A stretch of DNA of 64,000 nt, taken from assembly GCF_008086045.1 (NCBI RefSeq), contig NZ_VSEY01000013.1:186001-250000 (forward strand), written 5' to 3'. The notes beneath the pieces were generated by a model. It made no database searches and had not been told where the DNA came from. It saw nothing but the letters and a program-made list of their open reading frames with translations. Source of the DNA: Nonomuraea sp. PA05. Lineage in GTDB: Bacteria > Actinomycetota > Actinomycetes > Streptosporangiales > Streptosporangiaceae. The translations under genes and the position numbers were made by a program. Shown here one piece after another: positions 42,573 to 50,621 of this stretch (the first letter of the stretch is position 1; every line of letters begins with the position of its first letter).

Positions 42573-44003
42573 GTGCAGACCCGTAAAGATCTTTATCAGG
42601 CTCATAAATTCCTGACCCAGCGACTGGGTCTGGCGCTGCTGCAAGGTGAGCCCGACCTTCCCGAGTCGCCTATGCGGCGATACAATGTGGGAACGTTCGC
42701 CGGTATTCTTCTGATGGTGCTGATAATCGCCGGGTTCGGAATCTGGGGCATGCTCCAGCCCGGCGGGGCCACCAAACTCAAAGAGGCTGGCCAATTGCTT
42801 GTCGAGGAGGAGACCGGCGCCTCCTATATCTACAACCAGGGTGACGGAAAGCTGCAGCCTGTCGCGAATTACGTCTCCGCCAGGCTCCTGCTGGACAGCC
42901 AGGAGATCAAGGTCCGTACGGTGTCGGCGAAGTCCCTGGCCGGGCTGGGCAGAGGGCAGAAGATCGGCATCCCCGGCGCGCCGGACTCGCTGCCCGGACC
43001 GGAGGAGATGGTCAAGTCGCCCTGGACGGTCTGCGTCGTCGAGCAGACCGACGCGACCGGGGTCCGCCGGTCGTACGTCACGCTGCTGGGCGGGATCGAC
43101 GTCGGCGGAGCGCCCGTGGGCGGTGACGCGCTGGTCGTCGACGACGGGCAGCAGAACTGGGTGCTGTGGAACAACCAGCGCATGCTCGTCAAGAACCTGC
43201 GCCGGCTCACCGACCAGGCGCCGCGCAAGGTGCCGGCCTCCTGGGTGAACGCCATTCCCGCCGGACCGGACTTCGCCGCGCCCGCGGTTCCGCAGCGCGG
43301 CACGCGGGTGACGGGCCCCGGCGGCTTCCCCGCGCGGGTCGGGCAGATCTTCACGGCCGCCTCCATTCCCGGCACGCCGGATCGCTGGTACGTCCTGCTC
43401 GCCGATGGTCTGGCGCCGATCAGCCAGACCCAGGCGTCGCTCCTGCTGCAGGACCCGGACAGCAAGACCGCCTACGGCAAGGGGCAGGTGCGCCAGATCG
43501 CCGTCGACGCGGCCACGGTCAACGCCGCCAAGATCTCCGAGCATCGTGTCCTGGGAGGCGGGCTGCCGGCCATCATGCCGCGCTTCCGCACGCCGGAGGC
43601 CGCCACGCCCCTGTGCGCCGTGTACGCCGACACGGCCAAGGGTTCTGTGCGGGCGCGACTGACGACCGGCGCCACGATGCCCCTCCCCAAGCCGGCGAAC
43701 AGCGGCGGCCCCGGTCACGTCGACCAGGTGCTGCTTCCCCCGGGCGGTGCGGCGCTGGCCGGTCGGCTTCCCGGAGAAGGACAGGCGGGCGGGATCAACG
43801 AGTACTCCCTCGTCACCGATCAGGGCCTGCGGTTCCGGCTCGCGTCCGCCGAGGTCGTGGAGAAGCTGGGTTATGACGTCACTCATGTGGCACCGGTTCC
43901 CGCGCACGTGCTGCGGCTGATCCCGGAGGGCCCGCTGCTGGACCCCGCCTCTGCACGGATGCCCGTCACGGAGGTGACCGCCCGTCGTCTTACCGGCCGG
44001 TAA
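42573..44003 (+). CDS. eccB: T7SS core component EccB
   Basis: This 476-residue protein starts at a GTG and begins with the diagnostic EccB sequence VQTRKDLYQAHKFLTQRLGL. One membrane helix follows (about 39-61, VGTFAGILLMVLIIAGFGIW), then a large extracytoplasmic domain typical of EccB with two Cys (WTVCVVEQ and PLCAVYAD) that may form a disulfide. EccB is part of the membrane complex and its extracellular part sits with mycosin. It is transcribed alone from a spacer shared with the divergent WXG gene (115 bp), away from the other ecc genes. Confidence 0.95.
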   Translation: MQTRKDLYQAHKFLTQRLGLALLQGEPDLPESPMRRYNVGTFAGILLMVLIIAGFGIWGMLQPGGATKLKEAGQLLVEEETGASYIYNQGDGKLQPVANYVSARLLLDSQEIKVRTVSAKSLAGLGRGQKIGIPGAPDSLPGPEEMVKSPWTVCVVEQTDATGVRRSYVTLLGGIDVGGAPVGGDALVVDDGQQNWVLWNNQRMLVKNLRRLTDQAPRKVPASWVNAIPAGPDFAAPAVPQRGTRVTGPGGFPARVGQIFTAASIPGTPDRWYVLLADGLAPISQTQASLLLQDPDSKTAYGKGQVRQIAVDAATVNAAKISEHRVLGGGLPAIMPRFRTPEAATPLCAVYADTAKGSVRARLTTGATMPLPKPANSGGPGHVDQVLLPPGGAALAGRLPGEGQAGGINEYSLVTDQGLRFRLASAEVVEKLGYDVTHVAPVPAHVLRLIPEGPLLDPASARMPVTEVTARRLTGR

Positions 44004-44028
44004 GCCATCAGCCCTGCCCAGGCAGGGC
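43989..44028. terminator. Two hairpins at the convergent ends of eccB and the next gene
   Basis: CTTACCGGCCGGTAAG (43989-44004) is a perfect palindrome that includes the eccB stop codon, and GCCCTGCC-CA-GGCAGGGC (44011-44028) is an 8-bp stem in the last codons of the minus-strand gene. Together they may terminate both convergent transcripts. Confidence 0.5.
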
Positions 44029-44799
44029 GAGGCCGCCACTCTGGAGGTCGGGTCGAGCCGGGGTGAGCTTGCCCGACGTCTCGTCGTACACCAGGCTGGC
44101 GGAATCGCCGAACTCCGGCACACCACCGGACTTCAGCACGTCCAGCTCGGTCGGTATCGCCGTCAGCGTGGGGAACAGTTTCCCCGCGGTCTCCGACTGC
44201 TGGGTGACCATGTACAGCAGACCCACGAATACCGTCAGCGCCATACCATGCTTGACCAGCAGGTTCTTCCCCGCCTTCGCCGCGGCCCTGCCGAGCTTCT
44301 CCGACAGTTTCTGGGCGAACGCGGCGGTGAGCAGGTTACGGCGAAGAACCTCCAGGGTCACACCGATCGCCATCAGGAAACTCGCGATGCCCATGCAGGC
44401 ATACGCCCCGGCGTGATACAGCTTCGCGCTCTGGTCGACCGCCTCGCCCGTGGTGTCGCGGGTCGACTTGAGCGACTCGATCGACTTGGTGAAGGCGTCG
44501 TACGCCACCTGGAACTGTTCGAACGCGGCGCCTTCCCAGGTGGCCTTCTCCTTGTCCTGGAGTGTGGCCTTCAGTTCCTCGAGCATCTTCTGCAGATCGG
44601 CCAGCTCTGAAGCGGTTCCGCCGTTCTCAGTGGTCCGCCAGCTCTTCGCCGAATCCGACATCCGTCCCGGGCTGGAGATCATGACACCGATCATCGCGAC
44701 GATGTAGAACGCCCACGGTCGCCTGATCAGGACCGTTGCGGCGAAAGACGCCATGCCGAACGCCGTCCAGTAGAGCGCCTCTCCGTTTTCGTGACTCAT
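44008..44799 (-). CDS. WXG-motif membrane protein of the T7SS cluster
   Basis: This 263-residue protein has two N-terminal membrane segments (ALYWTAFGMASFAATVLI, FYIVAMIGVMISS), a helical section with a WXG motif (KATWEGAAFEQF) and two further membrane segments (YACMGIASFLMAIGVTLEVL, GMALTVFVGLLYMV). A helical WXG hairpin anchored in the membrane is unusual for a substrate and suggests a structural or docking role at the secretion complex. It directly follows the gene at 44800 with no gap. Confidence 0.72.
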   Translation of the reverse strand: MSHENGEALYWTAFGMASFAATVLIRRPWAFYIVAMIGVMISSPGRMSDSAKSWRTTENGGTASELADLQKMLEELKATLQDKEKATWEGAAFEQFQVAYDAFTKSIESLKSTRDTTGEAVDQSAKLYHAGAYACMGIASFLMAIGVTLEVLRRNLLTAAFAQKLSEKLGRAAAKAGKNLLVKHGMALTVFVGLLYMVTQQSETAGKLFPTLTAIPTELDVLKSGGVPEFGDSASLVYDETSGKLTPARPDLQSGGLALPGQG

Positions 44800-45936
44800 C
44801 TATCTCTCCTGGCCGATGATCTCGGGCGCGATGTCCTCGTCGCCGTCCCAGATGGCTTCGTCCTGTGACAGCAGCGAGCTTCCCTCGCGGTCGCGCTCGT
44901 CGGTGCCGCTGCCGGCGCCCGACATGGGCATCATGGGCATCATCGGCATGCCGCTGCCCATGCTGCCCGCCGTGGCCGTACCTGGTGGGCGCGGACCTGC
45001 GCCCGCGCCGCTGCCGGTCGGCGAGCCGTAGGTGGTCCCTGGACGTGTGCTCGTGTCAGCCGGATTCGGCACGCCGTTGAGCTGCTGCGTCCTGGGGTCG
45101 TACGAGGAAAGGCCGGTCTTGTCCTGCTGGGGGTTGAGAACGGAATCGAGGTCGGGAACCTTCGTGTTCGGGTTGTCGAGGCCGGGCGAGCCGATGTCCG
45201 GGACGTTCGCCGTCGGCAGGTCTGTGTCCGGGGTACCGGCATCGGGCAGGCCGGAACCGGAGGGATCGGTGCCCGGCAGATCGGCGCTCGGAACGTTCGA
45301 GCCGGGCAGGTCCGCGCCCGGAAGGTTCGGGTCGGGCAGGCTGGGGTCGGAAGGATCTGCCTCCGGCATCTCCGGCGTCTCCGGCATCTCCGGGGTCTCC
45401 GGCATCTCCGGGGTCTCTGGCATCTCTGGGCTCGACGGGCCATCGACGCTGGGCCCTGGGCCCTGCTGTGCAGGTGGTGGGGTACCGCGTTCGTCGTCGG
45501 CATCCCGGTAGTTCGCGGCGGCCTTCTTCAGCGCGGCCTTCCAGCTCTCCAGCGCCTTCTTGCCCTCTTCCAGGGCGGAGGAGTGGCGCTCGATCGCCTT
45601 GTCGTGGATGGTGGCGATCTTGTAGCCGATCACGCCGAAGCTGGGGAACGGCACGCCCAGGTCACCGGCCTTGGCCTGCAACGAGTCGATGGACGCCTTG
45701 GGGGCGTCGATCCGCTGGCTCGCGAGATCCAGTCCGTCTGCGCTGAAGGAGATATGCGACGAAGGAGGCTCCGGGTCCTCGGCCGCCACCGGCATGCCGC
45801 CGTAGGTCAGGTACGGCCACTGACCGGCACCGGTCGGCTGCTGGCCGGTGCCGGTGGGCTGCTGGCCGGAGCCGGTGGGCTGCTGGCCGGTGCCGGTGGG
45901 CTGCTGGCCGCTGCCGGCAGGCTGCTGGTCGCTCAT
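44800..45936 (-). CDS. Helical T7SS-type protein with repeats and C-terminal tag motif
   Basis: This 378-residue protein begins with five tandem seven-residue units (GQQPTGT/S type), has a helical hairpin at about 65-145 (SQRIDAPKASIDSLQAKA, ALESWKAALKKAAANYRDAD), and then a Pro/Asp/Glu-rich region with an EMPETP repeat (four copies). The tail repeats the cluster motif: GMPMMPMMPMSGAG, DERDREGSSLLSQDEAIWDG and IIG. YRDAD fits the YxxxD/E T7SS export signal. No signal peptide. ATGA overlap with the gene before it. Confidence 0.72.
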   Translation of the reverse strand: MSDQQPAGSGQQPTGTGQQPTGSGQQPTGTGQQPTGAGQWPYLTYGGMPVAAEDPEPPSSHISFSADGLDLASQRIDAPKASIDSLQAKAGDLGVPFPSFGVIGYKIATIHDKAIERHSSALEEGKKALESWKAALKKAAANYRDADDERGTPPPAQQGPGPSVDGPSSPEMPETPEMPETPEMPETPEMPEADPSDPSLPDPNLPGADLPGSNVPSADLPGTDPSGSGLPDAGTPDTDLPTANVPDIGSPGLDNPNTKVPDLDSVLNPQQDKTGLSSYDPRTQQLNGVPNPADTSTRPGTTYGSPTGSGAGAGPRPPGTATAGSMGSGMPMMPMMPMSGAGSGTDERDREGSSLLSQDEAIWDGDEDIAPEIIGQER

Positions 45937-47264
45937 CCGATGACCGCGTCTGTCACGTCATGGCTACCGCCGTTCCAGGATGACTTGTCCTCCGGCACGA
46001 ACGTCGTGCGTTCCAGGTCGCCGCCGACGTCATTCCCCATCACGCCACCGGCCGGCATCATCGGCATGTACGGCATGTTCGACACCCCTGTCCCGCTTCC
46101 GCCCCGCATCGGCGCGAGTGCCGCAGCGGGTGTGTACGAACCGGTCGAAGGGCCGATCACCGAGGGGGCGGCGGGGGGTGCCGTGCTCACCGGGAGCTCG
46201 CCGATCGTGGCCGGCGCGACGGCCGCGGGAGGGTGGTACGCCGAGGCCTCGGTCCGGGTGGGATCGATGTCGGCGGGGACATCGTCGAGGCCGGTCCTGT
46301 CCTCGGCACCGATCACCGGTGCGGTGGGCTCGTCCCGCGTGTCCGCCTCAGGGTCGCGATCCCGATCGGCGTCCTGCCCGACGGGCTGTTCCTGGGCAGC
46401 GGGGTCACCTCCGCCGTCCGGCTGCTCCTGAGCACCACTTCGATCCTCGCCGGGGGCCGGCTGCGCCTCCGGCCGGCTCGCGGGCGGAGAGCCGGTGTCC
46501 GCGGCCGGACGTTCTTCATCCCGCTCGCCATCCGCAGGATTCTCGCTCCGGCCGTCCGCGTCGCCGGTCTGTGCGGCGTTCCCACCGTCGCGGCCGGTGG
46601 AAGAGTGGCCGGCCGTAGACGCCTCGGTCCCGCTCCTGCTCTGGTAGACGACCGTGATCGAGGCGCTGGACGCGGACGGGTTCGTCACCGTCGGCAGTTC
46701 ATAGGTGACGCTGGACGGCAGCGAGGTGATCTGAAGGTTCTGGATCTTCTCGTTGAGTCTCTTCAGTGCCTCCTGCGCCATGGCGTTCTCGACGAGGGTG
46801 ACCTCATCTCCGGCGAGGCTGAGCCCTCTGCTGAATTTCTCGTTGAATCGGATGAGCGCCTGGACCCGCTCGTGGTTCCTGTCCACCTGGATGCCGTCGA
46901 CCTCGGCGATCGCCGTGGCGGTGTACTCGGCGTAGCGCTGCAGGCACCAACCCGTGTCGGCGCACTTCAGCGCCAGCTCGCGCCCGGTCGCGTACAGCAG
47001 CTCCAGTGCCACGCGCGCCTTGTCGGCATCCGGCCCCTTCCAGATGGTGAGGATCTTGCCCGCGTGGGTCATGATTCCCACGGTGGCGGTGACGAGCGCG
47101 TTGGCCAGCATGTCGTACGCCGATGCGGCCTTCATGATCTGCTCGTGCTGAGCCGTCCCGAGAAGCTGCCGGATCGTGTCCTTCGGATGCGGCTCCGTCT
47201 GACCGGTGGGGGGCGGGCCCGACCAGATGGTGAGGGTTTTTCGCTCCGCGCCGCTGCCGGCCAT
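45933..47264 (-). CDS. WXG/PPE-like T7SS substrate with C-terminal tag motif
   Basis: This 443-residue protein has an N-terminal helical region with a WxG motif (ILTIWKGPDADKARVALELL, near residue 75) and a helical continuation to about 180, then a disordered Asp/Pro/Gln-rich region. The tail shows NMPYMPMMPAGG, DLERTTFVPEDKSSWNGG and ends AVIG, the motif shared with the genes at 40780 and 44800. It is preceded closely by the small ESX partner gene (gap 2 nt), which probably forms a heterodimer with it. Confidence 0.76.
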   Translation of the reverse strand: MAGSGAERKTLTIWSGPPPTGQTEPHPKDTIRQLLGTAQHEQIMKAASAYDMLANALVTATVGIMTHAGKILTIWKGPDADKARVALELLYATGRELALKCADTGWCLQRYAEYTATAIAEVDGIQVDRNHERVQALIRFNEKFSRGLSLAGDEVTLVENAMAQEALKRLNEKIQNLQITSLPSSVTYELPTVTNPSASSASITVVYQSRSGTEASTAGHSSTGRDGGNAAQTGDADGRSENPADGERDEERPAADTGSPPASRPEAQPAPGEDRSGAQEQPDGGGDPAAQEQPVGQDADRDRDPEADTRDEPTAPVIGAEDRTGLDDVPADIDPTRTEASAYHPPAAVAPATIGELPVSTAPPAAPSVIGPSTGSYTPAAALAPMRGGSGTGVSNMPYMPMMPAGGVMGNDVGGDLERTTFVPEDKSSWNGGSHDVTDAVIG

Positions 47265-47266
47265 GG

Positions 47267-47644
47267 TCAGGCGCCCTCGCTTCGCAGGTCCGCTTCGGCA
47301 TGGTTGCTCGCGCTCGCCTCGACTGCCGCGACCACGCTCTTGTATGCCTTGATGAACTCCGCGTAGACCTGTCCGAGTTGCTGTCCCGCGCCGTCGCCCG
47401 CCGCCGCGCCGAAGGTCTTGGCGTCAGCCCACTGCCCGAACGGAGTGGCGCCGACGTGGATGTCGGCGACGGCCGATCCATCGCCGCCGGCCTTCTCGAC
47501 AGCCTCGATGCTCTTCGCCAGTTCCGCGGCGACCGCTCGCATCGTGGAGGGCTCGTGCACCCTTCCATCGCTTTTGATCAGCTCAGCCGTGTACGGATCG
47601 ATGAAGAGAGGATCGACTGGCGGGTCGGTATCCGGCGTACCCAT
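47267..47644 (-). CDS. Small helical ESX-type partner protein
   Basis: This 125-residue protein starts at an ATG with AGGGG about 6 nt upstream; an in-frame GTG is the adjacent codon. The sequence is two long helices (EPSTMRAVAAELAKSIEAVE and LGQVYAEFIKAYKSVVAAVE) linked by a Gly-rich turn with GQWADAK in place of WXG. That is the PE-like or ESX-like helical hairpin. Next to the large WXG/PPE-like gene, a secreted pair is likely. Confidence 0.68.
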   Translation of the reverse strand: MGTPDTDPPVDPLFIDPYTAELIKSDGRVHEPSTMRAVAAELAKSIEAVEKAGGDGSAVADIHVGATPFGQWADAKTFGAAAGDGAGQQLGQVYAEFIKAYKSVVAAVEASASNHAEADLRSEGA

Positions 47645-47713
47645 CACTTACCCCTGCGGACGAGAGCTCCCGGCCACCGCGGTGACCGAGAGCGAAGGCG
47701 CGGACGATGACGG

Positions 47714-48019
47714 TCAGTTCGTCCAGATGGCGATGTTGCGCTGCTCGGCGGCCTGGTAGTTGCCCTTGGCGATGTTGACGGCCTTGGCCGCCTCGAACAA
47801 CTGCAGGCCCATCGCCTGCTCGTGCTTGTTCCACTCGTCCTTCGCGAAGTTGAAGAACTGCTCGGCCTCGCCCTCCCAGCTGGCACCGAGCTCCTTCTTG
47901 ATGTCGGCGAACAGATCGTCGGTAGCCCTGTCCAGGTCGGTGACGATCTTCTTGAGCTGCTCGTACGCCTGCTCCATGCTGCCGAACTTGACGTACGTGT
48001 GATCATCGGGAACGGTCAT
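47714..48019 (-). CDS. WXG100 protein (EsxA/EsxB type)
   Basis: At 101 residues it is the size of a canonical WXG100 protein: helix, turn GASWEGEAEQF (W48-E-G), helix. The C-terminal part carries NYQAAE, which fits the YxxxD/E export signal. A second WXG100 gene lies just upstream (15-bp gap), so the two probably form the secreted heterodimer of this system. Confidence 0.9.
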   Translation of the reverse strand: MTVPDDHTYVKFGSMEQAYEQLKKIVTDLDRATDDLFADIKKELGASWEGEAEQFFNFAKDEWNKHEQAMGLQLFEAAKAVNIAKGNYQAAEQRNIAIWTN

Positions 48020-48034
48020 TGCGATCTCCGTGGG

Positions 48035-48373
48035 CTAGCTGTTGATCACTGAGTCGATCCGGCCGTAGCCTTCCCTGGTCAGCGTCCCGGACAGGTCCAT
48101 GTTCTGATCCGCGGCGTTGCGGTAGACGCCCGCGCCCATGTTCAGCCGGTCATGGATGTCCTCCAGGATCCTGATCACCGCCTTGAACTCGGCGTCCCAG
48201 TTGTCGAGCGCGCGGCCGAACTCCTCGGACGCGCGGCCCCGCCAGCCCTGCGTGGTCAGATCACCCTTGATCTCCTGCACGCGCAGACGCATCCCCTCGA
48301 TGTACTGCGCGGTGTTCTGGCAATACCCCGCCGCATTGGTCAGCTGCGTCGGACTCGCCCCATACAGCGCCAT
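48035..48373 (-). CDS. WXG100 protein, partner of the neighbouring copy
   Basis: This 112-residue protein is a helical hairpin with the turn TQGWRGRASEEF (W44-R-G). It has no signal peptide. It lies immediately upstream of the other WXG100 gene on the same strand, as esxB and esxA homologues do. About 200 bp before it, between it and the YbaB-like gene, holds no gene and probably a promoter. Confidence 0.9.
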   Translation of the reverse strand: MALYGASPTQLTNAAGYCQNTAQYIEGMRLRVQEIKGDLTTQGWRGRASEEFGRALDNWDAEFKAVIRILEDIHDRLNMGAGVYRNAADQNMDLSGTLTREGYGRIDSVINS

Positions 48374-48576
48374 TACACCTCCAACAGACCTGACGGCCGG
48401 CAGCCCGCAGGAAACGGACCACGCCGCAAAAGAACAACGATCCGCATGCTAGCCATCACGAGACTCATTGATCACAGCAATTCGCCGCAAAAACGAACTC
48501 TGCGCTCATTTACAAAAGCCCTGCGCGCTACGCCAAAAGCGTGGCCCCGGGAGACCGGAAATCCCGGAGCCCAGAC

Positions 48577-49020
48577 TCAGAGCTCCAGTCGCCGCCGAAT
48601 GCGGTCGAGTTCACCCATGACGTCATCGAATGTCCGGTTATATGCGGCCTCAGCTTCCTTCAACTGTTTCGTGGCCGCCTCGGGGTCGTTGATGTACCGC
48701 ATCGGGTTGTCCGCCTCGCCGAAGGCCGCGGTCATGCCCTCGTTGATCTGGCGCTGAAGGTCGGCGGCGGCCTCCTGCACCGCTGCCTTGATGAGGTCGG
48801 CGAGGTCGCCGGAGGGCAGGCGCGGAGCCTTGGGGTGCAGGTAGAGCTCACGCAGCCCCTCCTGGCCGTACTCGACGACGACCAGGCCGTCCTCGTCCTG
48901 CGCCCGCCCGACGTAGGAGTCCATGACCTTCTGGAACTCCTCCATGCGCGCGAAGTGCTCGTCCGCCTTCTTGATCAGCTTGTCGATGTCGATGTTGGCG
49001 AAGTCGCCGAATCCCTGCAC
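48577..49020 (-). CDS. YbaB/EbfC-like protein of the T7SS cluster
   Basis: This 147-residue protein begins GFGDFANIDIDKLIKKADEH and has the YbaB fold pattern: long N-terminal helix, beta hairpin (LVVVEYGQEGLRELYLHPKA), C-terminal helix and an extra helical tail. The start is a GTG at 49018-49020 with GAGGAG upstream. It is the second YbaB-like gene in the window. It is downstream of eccD (35-bp gap) and so probably shares its transcript. A DNA-binding or chaperone role is suggested by the family but not shown. Confidence 0.78.
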   Translation of the reverse strand: MQGFGDFANIDIDKLIKKADEHFARMEEFQKVMDSYVGRAQDEDGLVVVEYGQEGLRELYLHPKAPRLPSGDLADLIKAAVQEAAADLQRQINEGMTAAFGEADNPMRYINDPEAATKQLKEAEAAYNRTFDDVMGELDRIRRRLEL

Positions 49021-49055
49021 GGCTCTCACTCCTCTGCTTGATGGGCCGCAACGTG

Positions 49056-50552
49056 TCAGCCCGACAATCCACGGATCCAGCTGTAGATCTCCAGCACGCC
49101 GGCCGCGAGCGGGAAGAGCTCGACGACCAGCACCACTTCCAGGATGTCCACGGCTCTCCCCCAGAAGGGCGAGGGTTTGCCGGTGGCCAGCCTCGTCCCG
49201 ATGCCCAGCGCCAGCAGGGCCGCCCACAGCAGGGTCAGCGCCACAGCCAGCGCACCGATGACTCCGCCTTTGGCGCTGAGCGCGAACGCCGCCATCGCCA
49301 GCCCTGCCACACCGCAACCGATCAGCCAGATCCGCTGGCCGCGGCCGGAGAAGACGCGAGCCCGCAGGATGAGCGTCACGGACAGCGTGACGGACATGAT
49401 GTACGCGATCAGCCCGTCGTGCGACACCAGGAGCGCCTGGGCGACCAGCGCGGACAGCGCGAGCGCGACGACCAGCCCGGTGGCGTTGCGCTGCGCGATC
49501 AGGGTGCGCTCCTGGACCGCGGCCGCGTCGAGCCGCTGGTTGTCGGCGCGCAGTTCCTCGGCCGTGGTGGGCAGGGCCGGCAACGGCACCCGGGCGGTCC
49601 GGAAGGCGATCGACGGCACCAGCGGGCTCAGCGCCAGCAGCACGGCGATGGCGACGGCCGCCACCCCGGCCGGCGTGGTGCCTGTCACCATGACCACGGC
49701 GGCACCGCTCGCGCCGCACGACGCGGCGATGGCCGTGCCGAGGAAGCCGGAGGTGCCGTACGCGATCGCCGTCCCCGCCAAGGCCGAGGTGAGCGCCGTG
49801 CAGGCGAGCGCAGCGAGCAGATGCGGGGCTCCCATTCCCGCCCAATCTCCGCTGCCGGCCAGCGCGAACAGCCCGGCCAGGAAGCCGTACGGCAATGCCG
49901 CGTACCCGATCAACGCTCCGGACGTGGACGCGCCCAGCGCGCGCGACAGCACGGTTCCCGTGGCGATCAGCAGCAGGGCGAACACCGCGAAGACGATCGT
50001 GCTGATCAGCGGGGGCAGGCCCGCGAGCGCCAGGCCGGCGGCGCCGAGGACGAGCAGGGCCGTGGCGCTGGCCGCACCGGCCGTCCTGGTGTGCGCCGCA
50101 GTCCAGTTCCCCGGCCCCTGACGCACCCCGGTGGCGACGACGTCGGCCACGTCATCGAAGATCGCCGGTGGCAGCGGCGACTCGCGCGGGCGCAGATAGA
50201 GGATTTCGGCATCGAGCACTCCCAGCGCGCCGAGGCTCTGTTCCAGGTCGAGCGGCTCTCCGCCGAGCCGCTGCAACACCCATCCCGGCGAGGACACGGC
50301 CTCCCCGCCCACCTCGCCGAGCATGCGTACAAGCCCAGGCAGCACATGCGGCAGCGGGATGTCGGCGGGCAGCGTCAGGTCCGCTCTGCGGCTGGGCCCC
50401 ACGATCGTGACCTGGCACACGATGGGCAGCGGCAGAGGCAGCTGCGCGAGAGCACCTTGCTGAATTGGCCCTGAGTGCGCCGGGATAGCCAAATCAGGCC
50501 CTTTTCCAGCAGAAATAGACCCCGGCGGAGGATTTTGAACCATTGATCCCAC
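49056..50552 (-). CDS. eccD: T7SS membrane component EccD
   Basis: This 498-residue protein has an N-terminal ubiquitin-like domain (about 30-115: CQVTIVGPSRRADLTLPADI, LYLRP) followed by about 11 hydrophobic segments to the C-terminus. This is the layout of EccD, the main membrane channel component of ESX systems. I chose the GTG at 50550-50552 because GGAG lies 6 nt upstream; an ATG at 50543 is 9 nt later. It is divergent from eccC; only 69 bp separates the starts, so the promoters are probably shared or overlapping. Confidence 0.9.
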   Translation of the reverse strand: MGSMVQNPPPGSISAGKGPDLAIPAHSGPIQQGALAQLPLPLPIVCQVTIVGPSRRADLTLPADIPLPHVLPGLVRMLGEVGGEAVSSPGWVLQRLGGEPLDLEQSLGALGVLDAEILYLRPRESPLPPAIFDDVADVVATGVRQGPGNWTAAHTRTAGAASATALLVLGAAGLALAGLPPLISTIVFAVFALLLIATGTVLSRALGASTSGALIGYAALPYGFLAGLFALAGSGDWAGMGAPHLLAALACTALTSALAGTAIAYGTSGFLGTAIAASCGASGAAVVMVTGTTPAGVAAVAIAVLLALSPLVPSIAFRTARVPLPALPTTAEELRADNQRLDAAAVQERTLIAQRNATGLVVALALSALVAQALLVSHDGLIAYIMSVTLSVTLILRARVFSGRGQRIWLIGCGVAGLAMAAFALSAKGGVIGALAVALTLLWAALLALGIGTRLATGKPSPFWGRAVDILEVVLVVELFPLAAGVLEIYSWIRGLSG

Positions 50553-50621
50553 GGTCCACTCCGTCTCACAATCATCATGGACGACAAGAACATAGCGGGT
50601 TATATCTGGTAAGAACGTCGC

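Noticed and set aside
42534..44126. 530-residue minus-strand frame opposite eccB
   Set aside because: Antisense to eccB, which has a clear family signature; the opposite frame has none.
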